Of a DNA stretch of 64,000 bases, positions 1 through 14,972 are shown in pieces. Numbering within the stretch: the first letter of the stretch is position 1; every line of letters begins with the position of its first letter. The translations under genes and the position numbers were made by a program. The notes beneath the pieces are model-generated. The model was not told where the DNA came from. It was given only the letters and a program-made list of their open reading frames with translations, and ran no database searches. Source of the stretch: Heterodera schachtii (Eukaryota; Nematoda; Chromadorea; Rhabditida; Heteroderidae); NCBI GenBank assembly GCA_023374025.1, contig SIJG01000026.1, positions 1,552,926-1,616,925 of the forward strand, in the 5' to 3' direction.

Positions 1-403
1 CATGCTAGCCCGGAAAATTTTATTGCCTACTTTTCTACTGCTTTTGAAATCAATCTTAATTTTTAATAATTCAGTTTCATTGGATCGATATTTGTAATTT
101 GCAAATCAGAATATTTAAGTATTTTTATTAATTATTTTTAAAGTTATATATAAAAATAATAAAATATTTTAAATATAATACTCGACGTGTAGCCTCCAAA
201 ACGATTTTGCCGTAGTTCTTGAGTATTTTTTTCATTTTATTAATTTGTTTTTTTATTCTTAGAAGTTTTCGTTTTCAGATATAACAAAAAGTAATATTTT
301 TTGTCAATGAATATTTAAATGCACTTAAAATTTTTTATTTTTTATATTAAGATTACCGCTTTTCTTATTTGTTTTATTACTATAAATTCTGGTTTATATA
401 AAA

Positions 404-495
404 AAAATTCCTTTTTTTTCTAAAGCTAAGTAGCAAGCATAATTTTATATTTTAAAAATTCCTATTTTTCTAAAACTAAGTAGCAAGCTTAATTT
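404..495. repeat. Imperfect 50-bp tandem duplication
   Basis: Two adjacent copies of about 50 bp share AAAAATTCCT followed by CTAAAxCTAAGTAGCAAGC. The shared word CTAAGTAGCAAGC recurs at a spacing of 50 bases with a few substitutions. No function is visible. Confidence 0.6.
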
Positions 496-2814
496 TTTTT
501 TTAATTTGTTGAATCCATTAATTTCAAATGTTGTTTTGTTTATAAATTTTTGGGTATAATTTATTTCTCATGCGATTTTAAGAGTAATTATTTATCATGG
601 AATTATTAATAAAATATTTTATTAAAAATTCATTTTTTAAATTAATATATAAACATAATAATAGAATTTAATGTATTTATTTAGTCTCTTCTTATATGAG
701 TTTGTTGATTTTGGTAAATTTTTGGTGATTGGATTATTTTTGTTACCGTATTCAAATAAGAATATTTTAGTCAACAAAAAAAAAACCGATAAATATTGCG
801 AAAAATGAAAAATATAATTTTTATTCGCTTAAATAATTTATTAATGTTTTAAATTTCAAGCAATACGGATATTTTTTTGTCGTTTTTTTCGAAATAAGCC
901 AAACATTTTTTCAAAATATCGTGTTCACAATTCGTAGGCAGCTAGCGTCTAAATGGTCGCTCGTATTTACGTGCGAAGAGATTTTTAATTGCTTCTTTAT
1001 GCTAAATTTATTTTTTTTATATATTTATTTAATTATTATTATATTTTTGGATTTATTCAATTTTATAAAAATTTATTCAAAAAAGAAAATCTTTTTTATT
1101 AAATTATGACATCTATTAGTATATGCTTTGTGTTGACAAAATTTAAATTTCAATCCAAAATGTCATCTTATTTAGTTTAGGTAATAAATAAATAATATAA
1201 ATTATTCTTCATCGTTTTTAAAAAATCATTATTATCATGTTAAAATATTCTGGCACAATAGTTCTTTGAATTAATATAATGTTTTCAATTTACTCCGTAT
1301 TACAGAAATACTGGTAAATTCTTTTCAAAATCATTTTAATATAGTAAATTTATGAAATAATCCAATTAAAAAGTGTACTTCAACCTTTTATTTAATGTTA
1401 TAAAAATATTAGTTTTTTATAATTTTATTGAAAAATAATTAATATATTGTTTTTTTTATTATAAAATTTATTTTCTCATGCAAATTCTAAGGTGTATGCT
1501 GCATTGTAGGCCAAATTTTATTCACGCAATATTTATTTGAATATACTTGAATATTAATGTTTTCATAATAGAATTTTATTTAATTTCTCATATTACGATA
1601 TGATTTTTTATTACTTTTAATTTAGGTTTGTTTTTTTTTTTTACTGTGCGTCTAAAGAATTATATATCTGTAAAGATTTATGTTTTTCTTTTCTCTCTTT
1701 TTCCCAAGCCTTTTAAGATATCTTTAAAATTTCTTGTTCATGACAAGTATTTTTTTTAATATCTTTATGACATTTTAAAAATTAAACATTTCGATAAATT
1801 CATATTTTTTATGTTTTATTTATAAAAATAGATATTTTCTTTCCAATATATTTTTTTATTTTATTTTTTGTAAATCTTTGTAATTTTTATTTCTTATAAT
1901 TACTTATCACTTTTATTTCCATGATATTAATAGATCAGGCCTTTTTTTACCTTTTAATTAACATAATAATTTTAATTAATTTACATTAATTTAAGTTTAA
2001 AAGATTATTGTTTATATATATATAATATTTTATGACTTATAGTAGTTCAAAATAAATTTCAAATAGTTTTAATAAAAGGCATAATTTTTTATGTTGCTTC
2101 ATAGTAATATCTATTGATCGCACCCGACTTTTTGTTAATTCTGTTGTTAACCTTGACAATTTATTTTAACAAACATATTCTGGTATGTTTATTAATTAAA
2201 TTCTATTGATTAAATATTTTAATTATATTTTCTAATTGCCACCACCTTGAACTTCTGTTTTAAACTTTATTTTATATAAAGGAAAAAACCTATTATTTAA
2301 TTTTTATTTTATTAGCTTTTAATTTAGTTTCGTTCTTTTTCTTTACTGTACATTTGTTTTTACTGTTTTAGGTTAAATATAAAATTAATTTCACTATTTA
2401 TAAAAATAGTAACAAATATACAATTTTATTTTTTTATATTTCATTATACCCTTTATTTCTATGATATTAATGCGTCTGTCATTTTTCTTTTTAATTAACA
2501 GACTAATTATGTATTAAGTTAAATAGCAAAAAAAAAATTTTATAGGTTTTTTGTCGTTTAAGAAAAAATTTTTTTAATTGAAATAAGCAATTTAAGAATG
2601 TTATTAATATTAACATTATTTTGTTCTTTGAATTATTGAGTTTCTGATAAATGATTATATTAAATATCTTTTACTTCTTATCTATTAAAATTACGTTTGC
2701 TTTAAAAAATTCTTTTACACAAACTTGTTCAGATCACTAGTTCATGGTGACCTGGAAAGTCAAAAATGACTTGAAACGGGAAAATTTCCAAAAAAAAATC
2801 CTAGTGGAATGGGA

Positions 2815-2890
2815 CTACCAGAAAGAGGACAAAACTCTCTACCGGAATGCCTTTTGAATGGTAGTGTACGATTAACACCAGCAGAGAAAC
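2815..2890 (+). repeat. Dispersed repeat, copy 1
   Basis: This more GC-rich patch contains CAGAAAGAG, CTACCG and TTTTGAATGGTAGT in that order. An inverted copy with the same words in the same order lies at 45355-45440, about three quarters identical by eye. It does not look coding and is probably a short transposon fragment. Confidence 0.5.
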
Positions 2891-5800
2891 AGTCGTGAAA
2901 AATTGGGCAATTCAAAAATACTAATTTCTACCGTATTTCATGGAAAATAATCAAAAAGTGATTATTTTTATGGTAGTGAATTTTGACATTTTCTTAAATG
3001 ATGTTTTAAAGTTAATATTTAAATTTTGATTATTTTAAATTATCATTTCTCATAACATATGTTCAATATTTTAACAAAATTTGAATAAATATCATTATTT
3101 CTTTTTTTCATGTTGAATAATCACCAAAAGTCCAAAAAGAAATAGGATAAATTAACAAGAATTGTTTACTTACCTTTCTTAATGTTCATTTTTTTGAATT
3201 AATGTTTAGATTTTTTGTTGGATATTCATATGTAAGAATATGATTTTTAGATTGTCATTATAATTTATATTTTAAATTATTATTAGAATTTAAGATTTTT
3301 AAAAATTTTCATAAACGTAAGTGTCCAATGATTACATTGGATATTAATGAAGCGTATTAGTTTAATTTGTCTTATTATTTTTGATCTATTTATAATATAA
3401 AATCTAATAAAATTTATTTTTATGTTTTAATATATTTTGCTTACTAGTTATTCTTACTTCTCATAAATTTTTTTTTTAAATTACATTTATTTGTATTACA
3501 TTTCATTCTAATAATTTATAGCAAAGTCAATTGCCGATTTCTTCGTTGTTTGGGGATTCATTTTGAGCACTGCACATTAATTATCTTTAATATATATTTT
3601 TTAATATTGAGGATTAATTGCTTTTTGATGTTGACCATGTCTACCAATGTTAAGTCTGGAGTTTATCAATTAAATTATTTGTTAAATAGAAAAAATTTAT
3701 ATGTTGATAAAAAAAAATTACATTAAATTTATTTTAAATGTCAAGCAAAGGGTTTAAATAGAATTTTTACTATACATTTACGGCGTATATAACCATGGTT
3801 AGAGAGCTTCGTAAGTAATAGATTGAGTCTATGAGTATAAGAAATAAAGATAGTTGCTTAACATTAAAATAATAGAACTTAGTTTAAAAGTTTATGTTTC
3901 TTTAATTTAAAGAAATTATCAATTATTTTAAATTTTATTTTTTTAATCTTATTAAAATTGTTGTTTTATCTATTTCTATAATTCATTTTGTAGAATTCTT
4001 TCATTTACTTATAATACTATTTTTGATATGCTTCTCTCGTTTTTAGTATGAATCTCTCATATGGTTAAAATTTTTGATTTTTTTTTTAAATTTATTCTAC
4101 AGAATTGGTTCTTTTTTTGAAGATGATGGCTTAAATTTGAATTATGTGGAAACAAATAAAAGTTTCAGATTGTAAAATGAATAAAAAAAAATTTTTATCA
4201 CGTTTTGGGTAGTAATTTGTTATTGATATATGCTAACATTAAAATCAAGGAATTTAAGTTTTTTTTGTTTTCGATTTTTATTTGGAAATTGTGATCACGA
4301 ATAAATACTATGTTTTGCATCCGCAATTCTGTGCTTAGAAAATAAAAAAATTCTAACAACCGAACTAAGTGAAGCAAAACAATGAATTTACGTGGAGAAT
4401 ATAACATAACATAGTTCTTTAAAATAAGCATGAAATCAGTGGTATTAAAAAAAAATTTTCTTACAATCCTATATTAGGAAAACAAAGTTTTCTGAATTGC
4501 ACGACCGGATTCGGCCGGATTAATACTGATTTGCGATAAATTTTTTCTTCGTAATACAATGAGCTTAATTTATCAATAATTCTAAATTTTTCATTTAACT
4601 GGTTGATCTGAATTTTGACAAATTCATAATCGTAAATATAGTAGACTCGAATAAAAAGTCAAAGATTCAAAATTTTCATTTTTCATTATTTTGTTAATTT
4701 AGGTTTGGAATCCGAAATGATAGAAATAGATTTCTTTCGTGAATTTTTGCAAACAAAAGGTTCTCTTTTCTTTTTTATAAATGTAAAGAGGAAATACTCT
4801 ATTGTATAGACTGTAAATTTTGTTCTTGTTTGGCATGAATTTATTGATAAGCAAATTTATACACTTATTTTTTATTTATATCATTTTTTCATTCAAATTT
4901 TGTCAAATTTTTTAATAATTTCTTTTAGCGAATAAAATTTTTTAAATTTATTTAAATTTATTTTAATTTGTTGTTAATTATGGTTATTAATTATTTTGAT
5001 TTCTTGAACGATCAAATTCAACAAAGAAAAAATAGGTATTCATATTTTAACATTTAACCATTTTTTTTGAATAGTTGCATTAATTATTGAATTATCAATT
5101 TTAGTAAAATATTATTCTTATTATAAATTTATTTCTTGTTTGGATTTTTTAATTCAGTCTACCAAAAGGATAATTGTTATGGGTTTTAATTATTTTTATA
5201 TTTCATAAAAAAACGGCATAATAGGTTAAACTTTTTGCCAACGTCGTGCTGAAGGATTTATATATAATTACGTTAAAATAATCTAAGTGATTCAATATTT
5301 TATTTCATTTATGCAAGTCTTATATTATTAATATAAATCCATAAATAGAATTAACATAAAACAAGGTGAATTTTTATTAACTTTTCAATTTTAAAAATAA
5401 TTTATTAAATTCGTTGAAATGAGTTACTTTGAATAAAAATAAAATTAGTTGTATATCAATTAAATTTTTGAAATATAATAAATCATTAGAATTTATTAAT
5501 TGTTTTTCATATTTACATATGTATAATATCCAGCATGGAGTAATTGATGTTACCTAAAGAATCGGTTTAGTTTGTGTAATAAGAATTAATATTTGTAGTA
5601 AATTAATATTTTATTTTTATCGCAAAGATCTTCTTTCGATGTTAAATTTTAAATGTTAATTCAAGAAAAATTTTTTTATTTAATTTATTTATTTGTAAAT
5701 TTTACATACTATCGCAAAGTTTAAAACAATAATTGTGCACAAATCTTATTATTTGGAATGTGGTTCGTTGCGACGCAAACTTTTATATGTATTTTTTGTT

Positions 5801-8800
5801 TAGTTTTTGGCTAATTTTCAAATAATTACCTTTATCTATTAAACTATTTCTCAATTATTTAAATCTAATATAATGTGGGTTTTATAGAGCAAAATCACGC
5901 AAAAAAATGACAACACTTCAAATGCATAAAATCAGTGATGTTTAGAGGTCGAAATTTTAGATGCGCAGTAAAAAATTATTATATTTCATTCATTTATTTT
6001 AGTAAATGACAATTTTTATTTTAAGATTTATTTTAAACTGATTTTTTGAGTTATTGTTTAAAACTAAATTATTTATTATTATAATTTATGTTTTAATTAA
6101 TAAAAATAAAAATTTGCTTATTTAAATAATTTAAAATTTTATTTTAATCCTTATAGTTTTTATATTTATATCTTTTGCAAGTATTTATTTTGTTTTAGTT
6201 AAATGTTTTTATTCGTCATACATATAATTTGTAATAATTTTTCGAATTAATAAAAACAATTTTTAATTAATATAATTGATAATTTTGTTTTTTTCAAATT
6301 TTTCAGGCATTTTTTTTCGCCTCGTTAATTATTAATTACTTTTTTCTGTTAAAGATTCATGCGGGCGATTGATTTATAACGAAAACCGACTGCTAGGCCT
6401 CTATTAAGATTATTTTCGATTAAGGCATTTATGAATTTATATATGTCATTGTCATTCATTTAATTTCCCAGTTATTGTCGATTGGTTCTATCACTTGGAA
6501 AAATTAAATTAAAATTTAAGTTATCCTTGGCAAGTTGAAAACCTATCTTTTCTCTGGTCTTTACTTTTTATAATCTTTAATTTTACATTTTTAAACTTTA
6601 TCAATTAATGATCTCCATTAAGTTTGTGAAGTAAAATTTAAGTACAATTATTTAAAGTTATTTTTCAAAGTAGTGTAAATTTAATAACATATACATTCAT
6701 ATTGATTAAGTTAAAATAATATTTGTCTAAATTTTTTTACTTATTTAATTCTCAACTAATGAATTTCAACCTAAAGCATAATAATTATGTGATTTCTTAA
6801 GTGATTACTTTAAAGTTATTCCGCTTATGTAAGTATAGAGAAAAGTTTTTGATTATATATTAATTTCGTACTCTCTATTCGTTTTTTAGGCCTCAATTAG
6901 GGTTACTAAAATTCCATGTAAACAATTTCTGAACATTCACAGAATTTTCAGTTTAAAAAAATTAAATTTCACTTTTATTGGTTATTGTTCGTCTATATCA
7001 CTTGAAGTTTTACTTTTTTTGAATTTTACTTCTATTTAACGTTTTTAATTTAATTTTTCATTTGTTTTAATGTTATTTATTTATGTAAATTGTTATGAAA
7101 TGCATTTTTCCTCAAGTGCCGTTATAAGTTCTTTTGAAGAAGCACAGACTACTTAGGGTGTTTTATTATTTTTTTTGTTGAAATGCATACAATTTCTTGA
7201 TGAAAATTTAAAATTAACCGTTTACTATATTAATTACCTTTCCATATTTTTTATTAGGTATAAAGTTATTTTTTAACTGGGTTTCCGTATTTTATTTATT
7301 TATGCGTATATAAACTTGTCAAAGTTCCTCTCGAGTTTCGTCCATGTTCTTGTCGAGTCTTTTACTACGAGAAATTATTTTTAATATTTTAATAAAAAAA
7401 ATCACAAAAATTTTCATTGATTTTTATTTTCCTTTTAATTAAATTTGTATCATTGTCCTCTTGGTAGTGAAGAAAAGATAAACATTTGTTATTTGTTGAA
7501 ACACACTTTTTATTGTACGTTTCTAAAAATTTGTCGGATCCAGCTGATTAAAAAAGTATTTTACCACTTGAATAAACAGTTTTTTGCTGTTTAAATTTTT
7601 AAAATTATCTTTTGTTACATTCAATTTTTTGTTTATTTAATTATTTCACTTCTTTTTATATCATTTATTATATAAAATTTTCCCATATATTTCTTTTATT
7701 TAAATTAAAAATTCTATTTTACCAATATAATATATCTATTTTTGTTAAAATTAATACATAATTTATTTGGAATTTTTGTTTTATTTACAGTATTTTTTAT
7801 TGTTTTATTTTATTTTTTTGTAATATTAGATTTTTGGATCGTTTCAAGTAAATAAATAAACAATTATCAGCATGATAAAACCATAAATTAAAATTTAAAA
7901 AATTCTTTAGAAATTCTTATTAAATTATTATGATGGATTATGGAAGAAAATATGTGATATGTTATACTCGTGATTTTTATCAATAATAAATTTGTTATTA
8001 AAATAACATTTTATAGAAACATAAATAAAAAGACATAAATCAAAGACAACCAGGAGAATCTTGAACAACAGTACTTTAAATTAGAAAATTGTTTTGAATA
8101 TCTATTCTAGCAAATTAAAAAAATATAATCTAACTAATTTAAATTTTTTACTTTTCTTTATATGAGTACAATTGTACTTTTGAAAAAATTATAAAAATAA
8201 ATTTGAAATATTAAAGGGAAAATATAGAAGGCATAAAAATTACAATAAAATATATTTTAGCACCTCTTTTTCAATCATTTGTATAATGAATTTCAGGAAT
8301 TAATGAAAAAATAATTTATATAATTTATATTTTTTATAAACTATCCGTTTTTTCAAATCTTTAAATTATACAATTATTTTACTAATTATTATAAAGTTAA
8401 TAAAAACATCAATTAAAAAACATATAAATAAATTATGAATTATGGTTTTTTAATATGAAATCTTCATAAATATTGCCATTAAATTTTTTAAGGATGAAAT
8501 GAATTTATACGATAAAAATGAATAAATAAATTTTAATAAACGGATAAAGGCATAAACCAAAATGACAATAGAATAAGAAGATAAGTAAAACATTTAATCA
8601 TCTAAGGTTGCTTTACAAATGTAATAAGTGCTTTAAATAATTAGTAGAAAGGCTTTTTCTCTTTTTTATAATGGTAAAATAGTGTAAAAAAGTCAATCAT
8701 ATGAAAAAAACGGACGATAGCTTAAACAAGGAAAAAAAGCAAAAAAATTTTTTGAAAAATTAGTTTGAAAATATAAATCAAACCTTCACAAAGATACATA

Positions 8801-11800
8801 AAATTAACCCGCAAAACAAGGAGAAACAATCAATTATTTTTCCTAAAAATATATGTTGAACAATTGAAGGAGTATTAAAATTAATCTGAATGAATCTGAT
8901 AAAGTCAATGCTACTTTAATTTAATGACGTATCATTTGCTGTACTGGGATTTGAATTAATAAATTCAACCAAATAATAAAAAACTAATTAACAAACGCTC
9001 AAAAAATTTTTTAACATGTATATCAGTAAATAAATCGTTGAAAGATACATAGGACAAAAAAAGAATAATGAATTGCTGTATAAACGAAAGTTCTATACAA
9101 AAGCAGAGCTCAAGAAGTTGAAAATGAGAATGAATCCTACATATATTAATCGCCAAATAAATATTTCGTTTAAAAAATATTTATTGGATTTTCAATTATT
9201 AAAAAGCAAAAATATTCGAATAAAAATAACTAAAAAGAATAGAATAGAAAATAACGAGCGATAATAATTCTAGTAAATTATCTCACTATATAAATTAATA
9301 TTTATTCCTTTATTCAGAAGAATAAAATATCCAACGAACGGTGACCACTTTACACGTTAGATTTTAACAAATTAATATAAAGTCCAAGGAGCTATTTTAT
9401 TTGTTTGTGTTTTTAATCATTACCTTATTGATTTTTTGGTGTTTTATCTTTTTCTTTAAAAATTTAATATATGGTTTTATTTTCCCTTTTTTGCTTTCTA
9501 AATGTTAAACGTTTTTATTATTTGCTTTAGTAGTTTTGAGTTAAGTATTTTCTTATCATTTCTTCATGAATATAATTATTGTTCGTCTTTATATTTTAGA
9601 GTTGTACAAGAAACATCATAATTTTAACTATATTGTTTTCACTAAGCTTTGAATAAAATTTTTCGAAACATTATTTTTAGTGGTATTTTACATCAAATGA
9701 ATGTTAAATTTATATTTAGTTTGAAAGATTCTTTTATACCAAGATATGCTTACTGTTTTTTCATTAAAAACTTTTTTCTAATAATTTTTAATACCTTTCT
9801 TTAATAATTAATTAATTATATAATTGCTGCCATCTTAAAAATGCTTAATTATTTCAAATTAAAGTTTTTTATTAGATTTGAAGGTTTTTCAATTTTGCAT
9901 TAAACTCTTTATTCCGAAAAATCATTTCACATATAATATGAAGAATAAATCATAATTTTACTTCTTTTTTTTGAATTTTCTTATTTTATTTATTTCTATA
10001 TTTTTTATGAATATTTAATAATATAATTCATTGCATGAATATGTGTGCCTTAATTAGCCATAGAATTAATTTTTTAATAAGTTTATTATTCACTAAGCCT
10101 ATAATAAAATTCTTATTTTTTTCGTATCAATTTTATTTATTTTTTTAAATAAAAATGTCTTTATTCTTTAGTTAATTTACATATTCAAGTATTTTAGTTT
10201 AAAAAGACTATTGATATTTTATTTATTTTGATTTCAATCTAATTATAAGCTTTTCAGCTTTGAAATTTATTTTTTAATTCTGTAAGGAATTTTTTGTGTT
10301 CTCCAATATTTGTTTTATAAATTTTTTTTATTGAAATAAATATATTTTCTCACGGGCGGTGTCAAACATGTTGAATGGATTCTTTCCGGAGATTCTTGAG
10401 AACAGTCCAGAAAAAAATTTTTTATTGAAATAAATCTAACATATATTATATTAAAATTAAAAGTAAAACCGAATTATTATTTATTTTCTTTAGGTCTATT
10501 ATTTTTGTTATGAATTTTATTTTATTTTTAATATTTCAAAAATACACTTAATTACAATATAAATTTAATAAATCTTCAGAGATCTTTTATAAATATATTT
10601 ATCTATAATAAGCATTTATTTAAATTAATCGTTCACAAAGCAGCGTGTACCTTCGTGAATTAAGGGATTAGTTATTTTATTCTATCAAATCTAAAACAAA
10701 TAATTTAAATAATTATATTTAAAGTATCTGTTTCAGATTATTCAGAAAATATTTATTCATTTTTTTTGTATTGTAAATTTTTATATTATATTTTGGTTTT
10801 AATTGAATAAATTGATCTATATACAATAATGTTTATTTTTATCAATGTTTATAAAATATTCAATATTTTTTTAATTATAGATAAAGAATAAAAAAAATTA
10901 TATATATTTGGATTGATTATAAAGAGAATTTAATTTATAATTTAATAACAGAGTTATAATGCGTAAATTTATTTAATTGGAATATTTCAATTTATATTTT
11001 CATCATTTTGTTATTTCCTTCATCGAGAACTTTGCATAATGTTTTATCGCGAACAAGGAAAGAGTTGGGTCTGCCGAGTAATATTTAAATTGTATTTAAT
11101 TATGCAATTACTATAATGCTTAATGATTATTATAAAGTATTTCATAAAATTACAATGTACAATTCCGAGGTGTCCTTCCAAGATTGTAATTAAAAGTGCA
11201 TAATAAAAAATTTACTTTTATGAAACATCTTCTGAATATACATAGTCGCCAAAAAAGCACAAAAATCAAGCATTTCATTTAAAAATTAAATTGAATGTAA
11301 TTAAAATAATGCAATTAAAGAAATTTTATTTATAACAAATATTATAAACAGAACTGGCTCATTAAAAAAGAAAAAAATTAAACAATTAGTGAATAAAAAA
11401 TTTTCATTACGAAAATATTTCAAAAAAAAGTTTTTTCAATAGATTTGAGAAAGAAACATTTAAATTAAATAACTAATTGTTCAAGCATTATCAAGGTATA
11501 TAAAATATTTTTAATCATAATAAAAAATCATTGAGAACCCTAAGAGCCATGTGAAAGAGGGAATATCAATACAAATTTTAATATATTTTTTTAATTAAAA
11601 AAAACCAATGCAAAATTACTATAACGACATTTAATTTTTTTGTATATTATTATTTCATGTTGATAAAAGTTATTTATTTTTAATTCCACAAGTATGTTGA
11701 AATTTTGAAGTTCTTAATAAAATAAATAAGAATTTTTAGATAAAAAATTTATTTGTTTGTTAATTTTTTAATTTTAGATTAAATAATTATTTTAAATTGT

Positions 11801-13497
11801 ATATATTCCAATATTATTACAGCTGTAGATATACTCATTTCATCCACCAAATTAAATATTATTTAATATAAATTAAGGGTTGTCCAATATTTAATTTTTT
11901 AATTTTAAATTAATTGTTTGAATATCTGCTTAATATAAGAAATACATATCATTATTTATTATCGTTTATGATGTTTTTGTAATTTATGAAATAATTAATT
12001 TTCTTAGTTATACTTCTACAGTAAAAGGGCATTTCGCGCCAAGTTGAATAATTAGATATTGATATTGTTAAAAATTAATTTATACAAAAAGGTTATATAT
12101 ATTTTTGATATTGCTTAGAATAATAAGATATAGAGTAAAAATAATTTTACAGAACAATTAATCTTTTTCTTACTGTATAATATTTTTAAATTTATTTAAA
12201 ATAATTATTTTTAATGTTAGTTCAATATTATTTGTGAAATTATATTTTTTATTTTTGGTTAATTTTTTAATGTTGTTAAGGTATTAATTCAGATACTATA
12301 ACGGTTATAATTATATTTATTATAATTAAAAATACATTTTTTTCTTTGTTTACTCTGTTAATCTATTAATTTTGAAATTAATAAAATATTTTTCATATAA
12401 TAGAATGATATAATTTATTTTGATGAAATCATTTTAAATTTATCTATATTAATCTTATTGTTCACTAAGCTTTCATTAAATTTTTTTTAATTATTTCCTT
12501 AGCAGTTTTATTTTTCATTTATATTTTTATTGTCATTAATTTAATATCGAATATTTGTTTATCTTTAATTAATTTTAATACATAATTTTACATATTAATA
12601 TAAATTGATAAAAATTATTATAATTTTTAAATATGAAAAATGTTTGTAAAATTTTAAAAGGTGGTCAGAATATGTACAAAAATTATTGCTCTAAAGTAAT
12701 AATTTTTCATAATTTAATTAACTTGGTTTGCTTTTATTTAAACTGACATTCAAGCTTTCTTTTCTATGATATTTTATTGGTATTAATAAAAAAATATTAT
12801 ATTTAGGTTTCCATTGCAATAATTAATTTAATTTTAATTAATGAACCTTATATTATTGTCATCGTTGAGTTTTTAATTTAATAGACAAAAAGCCAATGAC
12901 CATTTTCTTTTTTATCACCAAAACTCTAGGGTTAATTTTTTACTTATTTTTAATTGTTAAAATTGTCGCATTTAAATAAAGTTTAAAGGTTTGGCCTACA
13001 ATTTATTTAATCGTTCATTGACAATCAAACTAAACCATATGTATCTATACTCAAATATTTATCGTAATATATTATTATTTTTTTATATAAATAATGCATT
13101 TTTTAATATAAATGTAATCAAAATTTAGCCTCTGAAAATAAATATCACAAAAGAACTTTTATCGCTCAATTCTAGAATATATTCCAGTTTGTATATAATT
13201 GGATTCATAATTTCAAGAAATTGATTTTCTTTTTAATATTGTCTAGTCATTTGATTTAAAAAATAATATAAAACAATATTTTTTTAGGTGATTTTATATA
13301 TACTTATGTAGTACGGCACTCTATCACCCATTCTCTCACTTTGTCATAAAATAAGATAATTTCAGTTCTTTCTAAACATCACATATTGTAAGATGCAAAA
13401 AATGGCAAACACATTGAAAGCTAAAATATATTTCTTTAAGAATTAATCAATTATAATTAACTTTTCATTTTCTAATATTCGGCATGTATTGGTCATG

Positions 13498-13701
13498 TTA
13501 TTTGGTAGGTTGTTGCCAACCACCGCTTGTGATGCTGTAATAATCAGTCCTAATTTGGTCTTTGATTTTTTGTCGAAGATTTTCAGCCATTCCTGGAATC
13601 ACATTTTTTTCGAAAATGCCATTCATTGGGAGTATGAATAATAATATCTCATTCTAAAAATTGGCTCGTCATTTTTTAAGCAAAAAGGAATCAATTGTCT
13701 G
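13498..13701 (-). pseudogene. hAT (Ac-like) transposase relic
   Basis: The minus-strand frame 13626-13498 encodes 42 residues containing IPGMAENLRQKIKDQI followed by DYYSITSGGWQQPTK. This resembles the start of the hAT transposase catalytic domain, usually seen as YSITTDGWSQPTK, where the Asp before GW is catalytic. Here Ser-Gly replaces Thr-Asp at that point, so the residue is lost. About 70 bases further upstream on the same strand, QTIDSFLLKK followed by a stop (near 13701) resembles the linker often found between the BED zinc finger and the catalytic domain. The rest of the gene is missing, so this is a dead fragment. The assignment rests on motif resemblance; a protein search would settle it. 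It shows that hAT elements have been present in this genome, which fits the hAT-like ends described elsewhere in the window. Confidence 0.55.
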
Positions 13702-14676
13702 AATTTGTTAATTTAATTAAATAGCCTTAAATTATTAACTTATTTTTTGGCTTTCAGTCAGTATTAAAAATATTATATTAAAAAGATAATTTGAAATTTC
13801 TTGTGTTAAATCTTCTCTTTGCAAATTTAGCGTTATTTCTCTAATTAATTTTTTTTGTAATTTAAAAGTATTTTTTTACGGGCTTAAATTGTAATGATTT
13901 AGTAATTTAATAATTATTTATATTAGTTTGATATTGCTTTTTATTTATATTTCACTTAATCATATTTTAATTTAATATTTTTACTTATCACTGCAATACT
14001 GAAGAATCGAGAAAATAAATGTTGGGACAAGAAAAAGTTCTGTTCTCAATTTAATATTAAATATATATCAAATTTTTATTTTAATGCACAGTTTTTTTTA
14101 ATTTTTTAGCAAATTTACATTCCTCGAAATTGGAAATCTCTGGTGGTTCAAGAGTCAATGTATTGAAATATTTTATAATTTTGAATAAATTCACATTTTC
14201 ATTCGACTATTTTATTGTATTTAAATTATGTTAAATATTTATCTTGTTTTTTTAAATGAATCCAAGTATTTTAGCCCATTTTATTAATAGTCGGTATTAA
14301 TTTTCTTGATATTGCGCAGTAAATTTATTCTATTGAAAACGGCAAAAGATAGAATAAAAATTGTTTTATTTTAATTTTAAAATTAAATCACGGTATAATA
14401 TTTTTAGTTTTGGAGTAATACCAGCATTTATTTCAGCTTATTATATAATATGAGCATTATTTGAATTACATAATATAGAATTTCTCATATAATTTTATAG
14501 CATTATTTATTGTAATGTATTGCTTGTCCATTATATTTGATATTGAATATAAACCTATCTCATGATAATTTTTTTATCCGTTTATTCTTATCTTGAATAT
14601 TTGGTGATATAAGCAAATTTCTTAAGGGTTCTATTTAAAAATATTTATTCATCTATAAATAAAGCGAAGTTTTAAC
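13702..14676. other. No feature seen
   Basis: AT-rich DNA, mostly T-rich on the plus strand, without a supportable exon or repeat. Confidence 0.5.
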
Positions 14677-14972
14677 CAGGGTTCATAGATATGAGGATTT
14701 ATCTTCATTTTGTGGTTTTTTGATAGGTCAATGAGGGTTTGAGGCTTTTTGTGGTTATTTGATAAATTTTGAGGATTTTTGAGGCTCATCATAACGAAAA
14801 TCGAACCCAAATATTCTAAAAACTTTGTTAAATTTCTAATAAAAACCAGAAAATAATAATTTTTTCCGAATTTCCAAAAAATTAAAGAAATTTTTAATGA
14901 AAACCTGATTAAAAAATATGGTCAAAATTCTCAAATTTTCCGCCGTCGGCGCCTATCGGCAGCGCCGGACCC
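14677..14972 (+). mobile_element. Hairpin-core element a (hAT-like end)
   Basis: The left edge reads CAGGGTTCATAG at 14677. It is followed by an irregular array of GAGGxTTTTTG-type units (about 14690-14795), an A-rich stretch, and then the GC-rich hairpin core at 14940-14968. The core has arms CGGCGCC and GGCAGCGCCGG around a TATC loop and is followed by ACCC. The right end was not found. The interior matches the other hairpin elements in the window; the array is unique to this locus. Non-autonomous transposon status is inferred. Confidence 0.5.

Larger units (their letters stand above)
1..13497. other. Gene-free AT-rich DNA
   Basis: No convincing exon, RNA gene or transposon was found over 13.5 kb. 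Open frames here are short, rich in Phe, Ile, Lys and Asn, and have no recognisable motif. The plus strand is T-rich to about 7.85 kb, A-rich at about 7.85-9.3 kb, then mostly T-rich again with a short A-rich block near 11.2-11.6 kb. Only two repeats, listed separately, stand out. Confidence 0.6.

Noticed and set aside
9073..9264. 63-codon plus-strand frame, Lys/Asn/Ile-rich
   Set aside because: No motif; the opposite strand is equally open (8965-9156), as expected by chance.
10350..10420. GC-richer patch near 10.35-10.42 kb
   Set aside because: Frames on both strands are short and without motifs.
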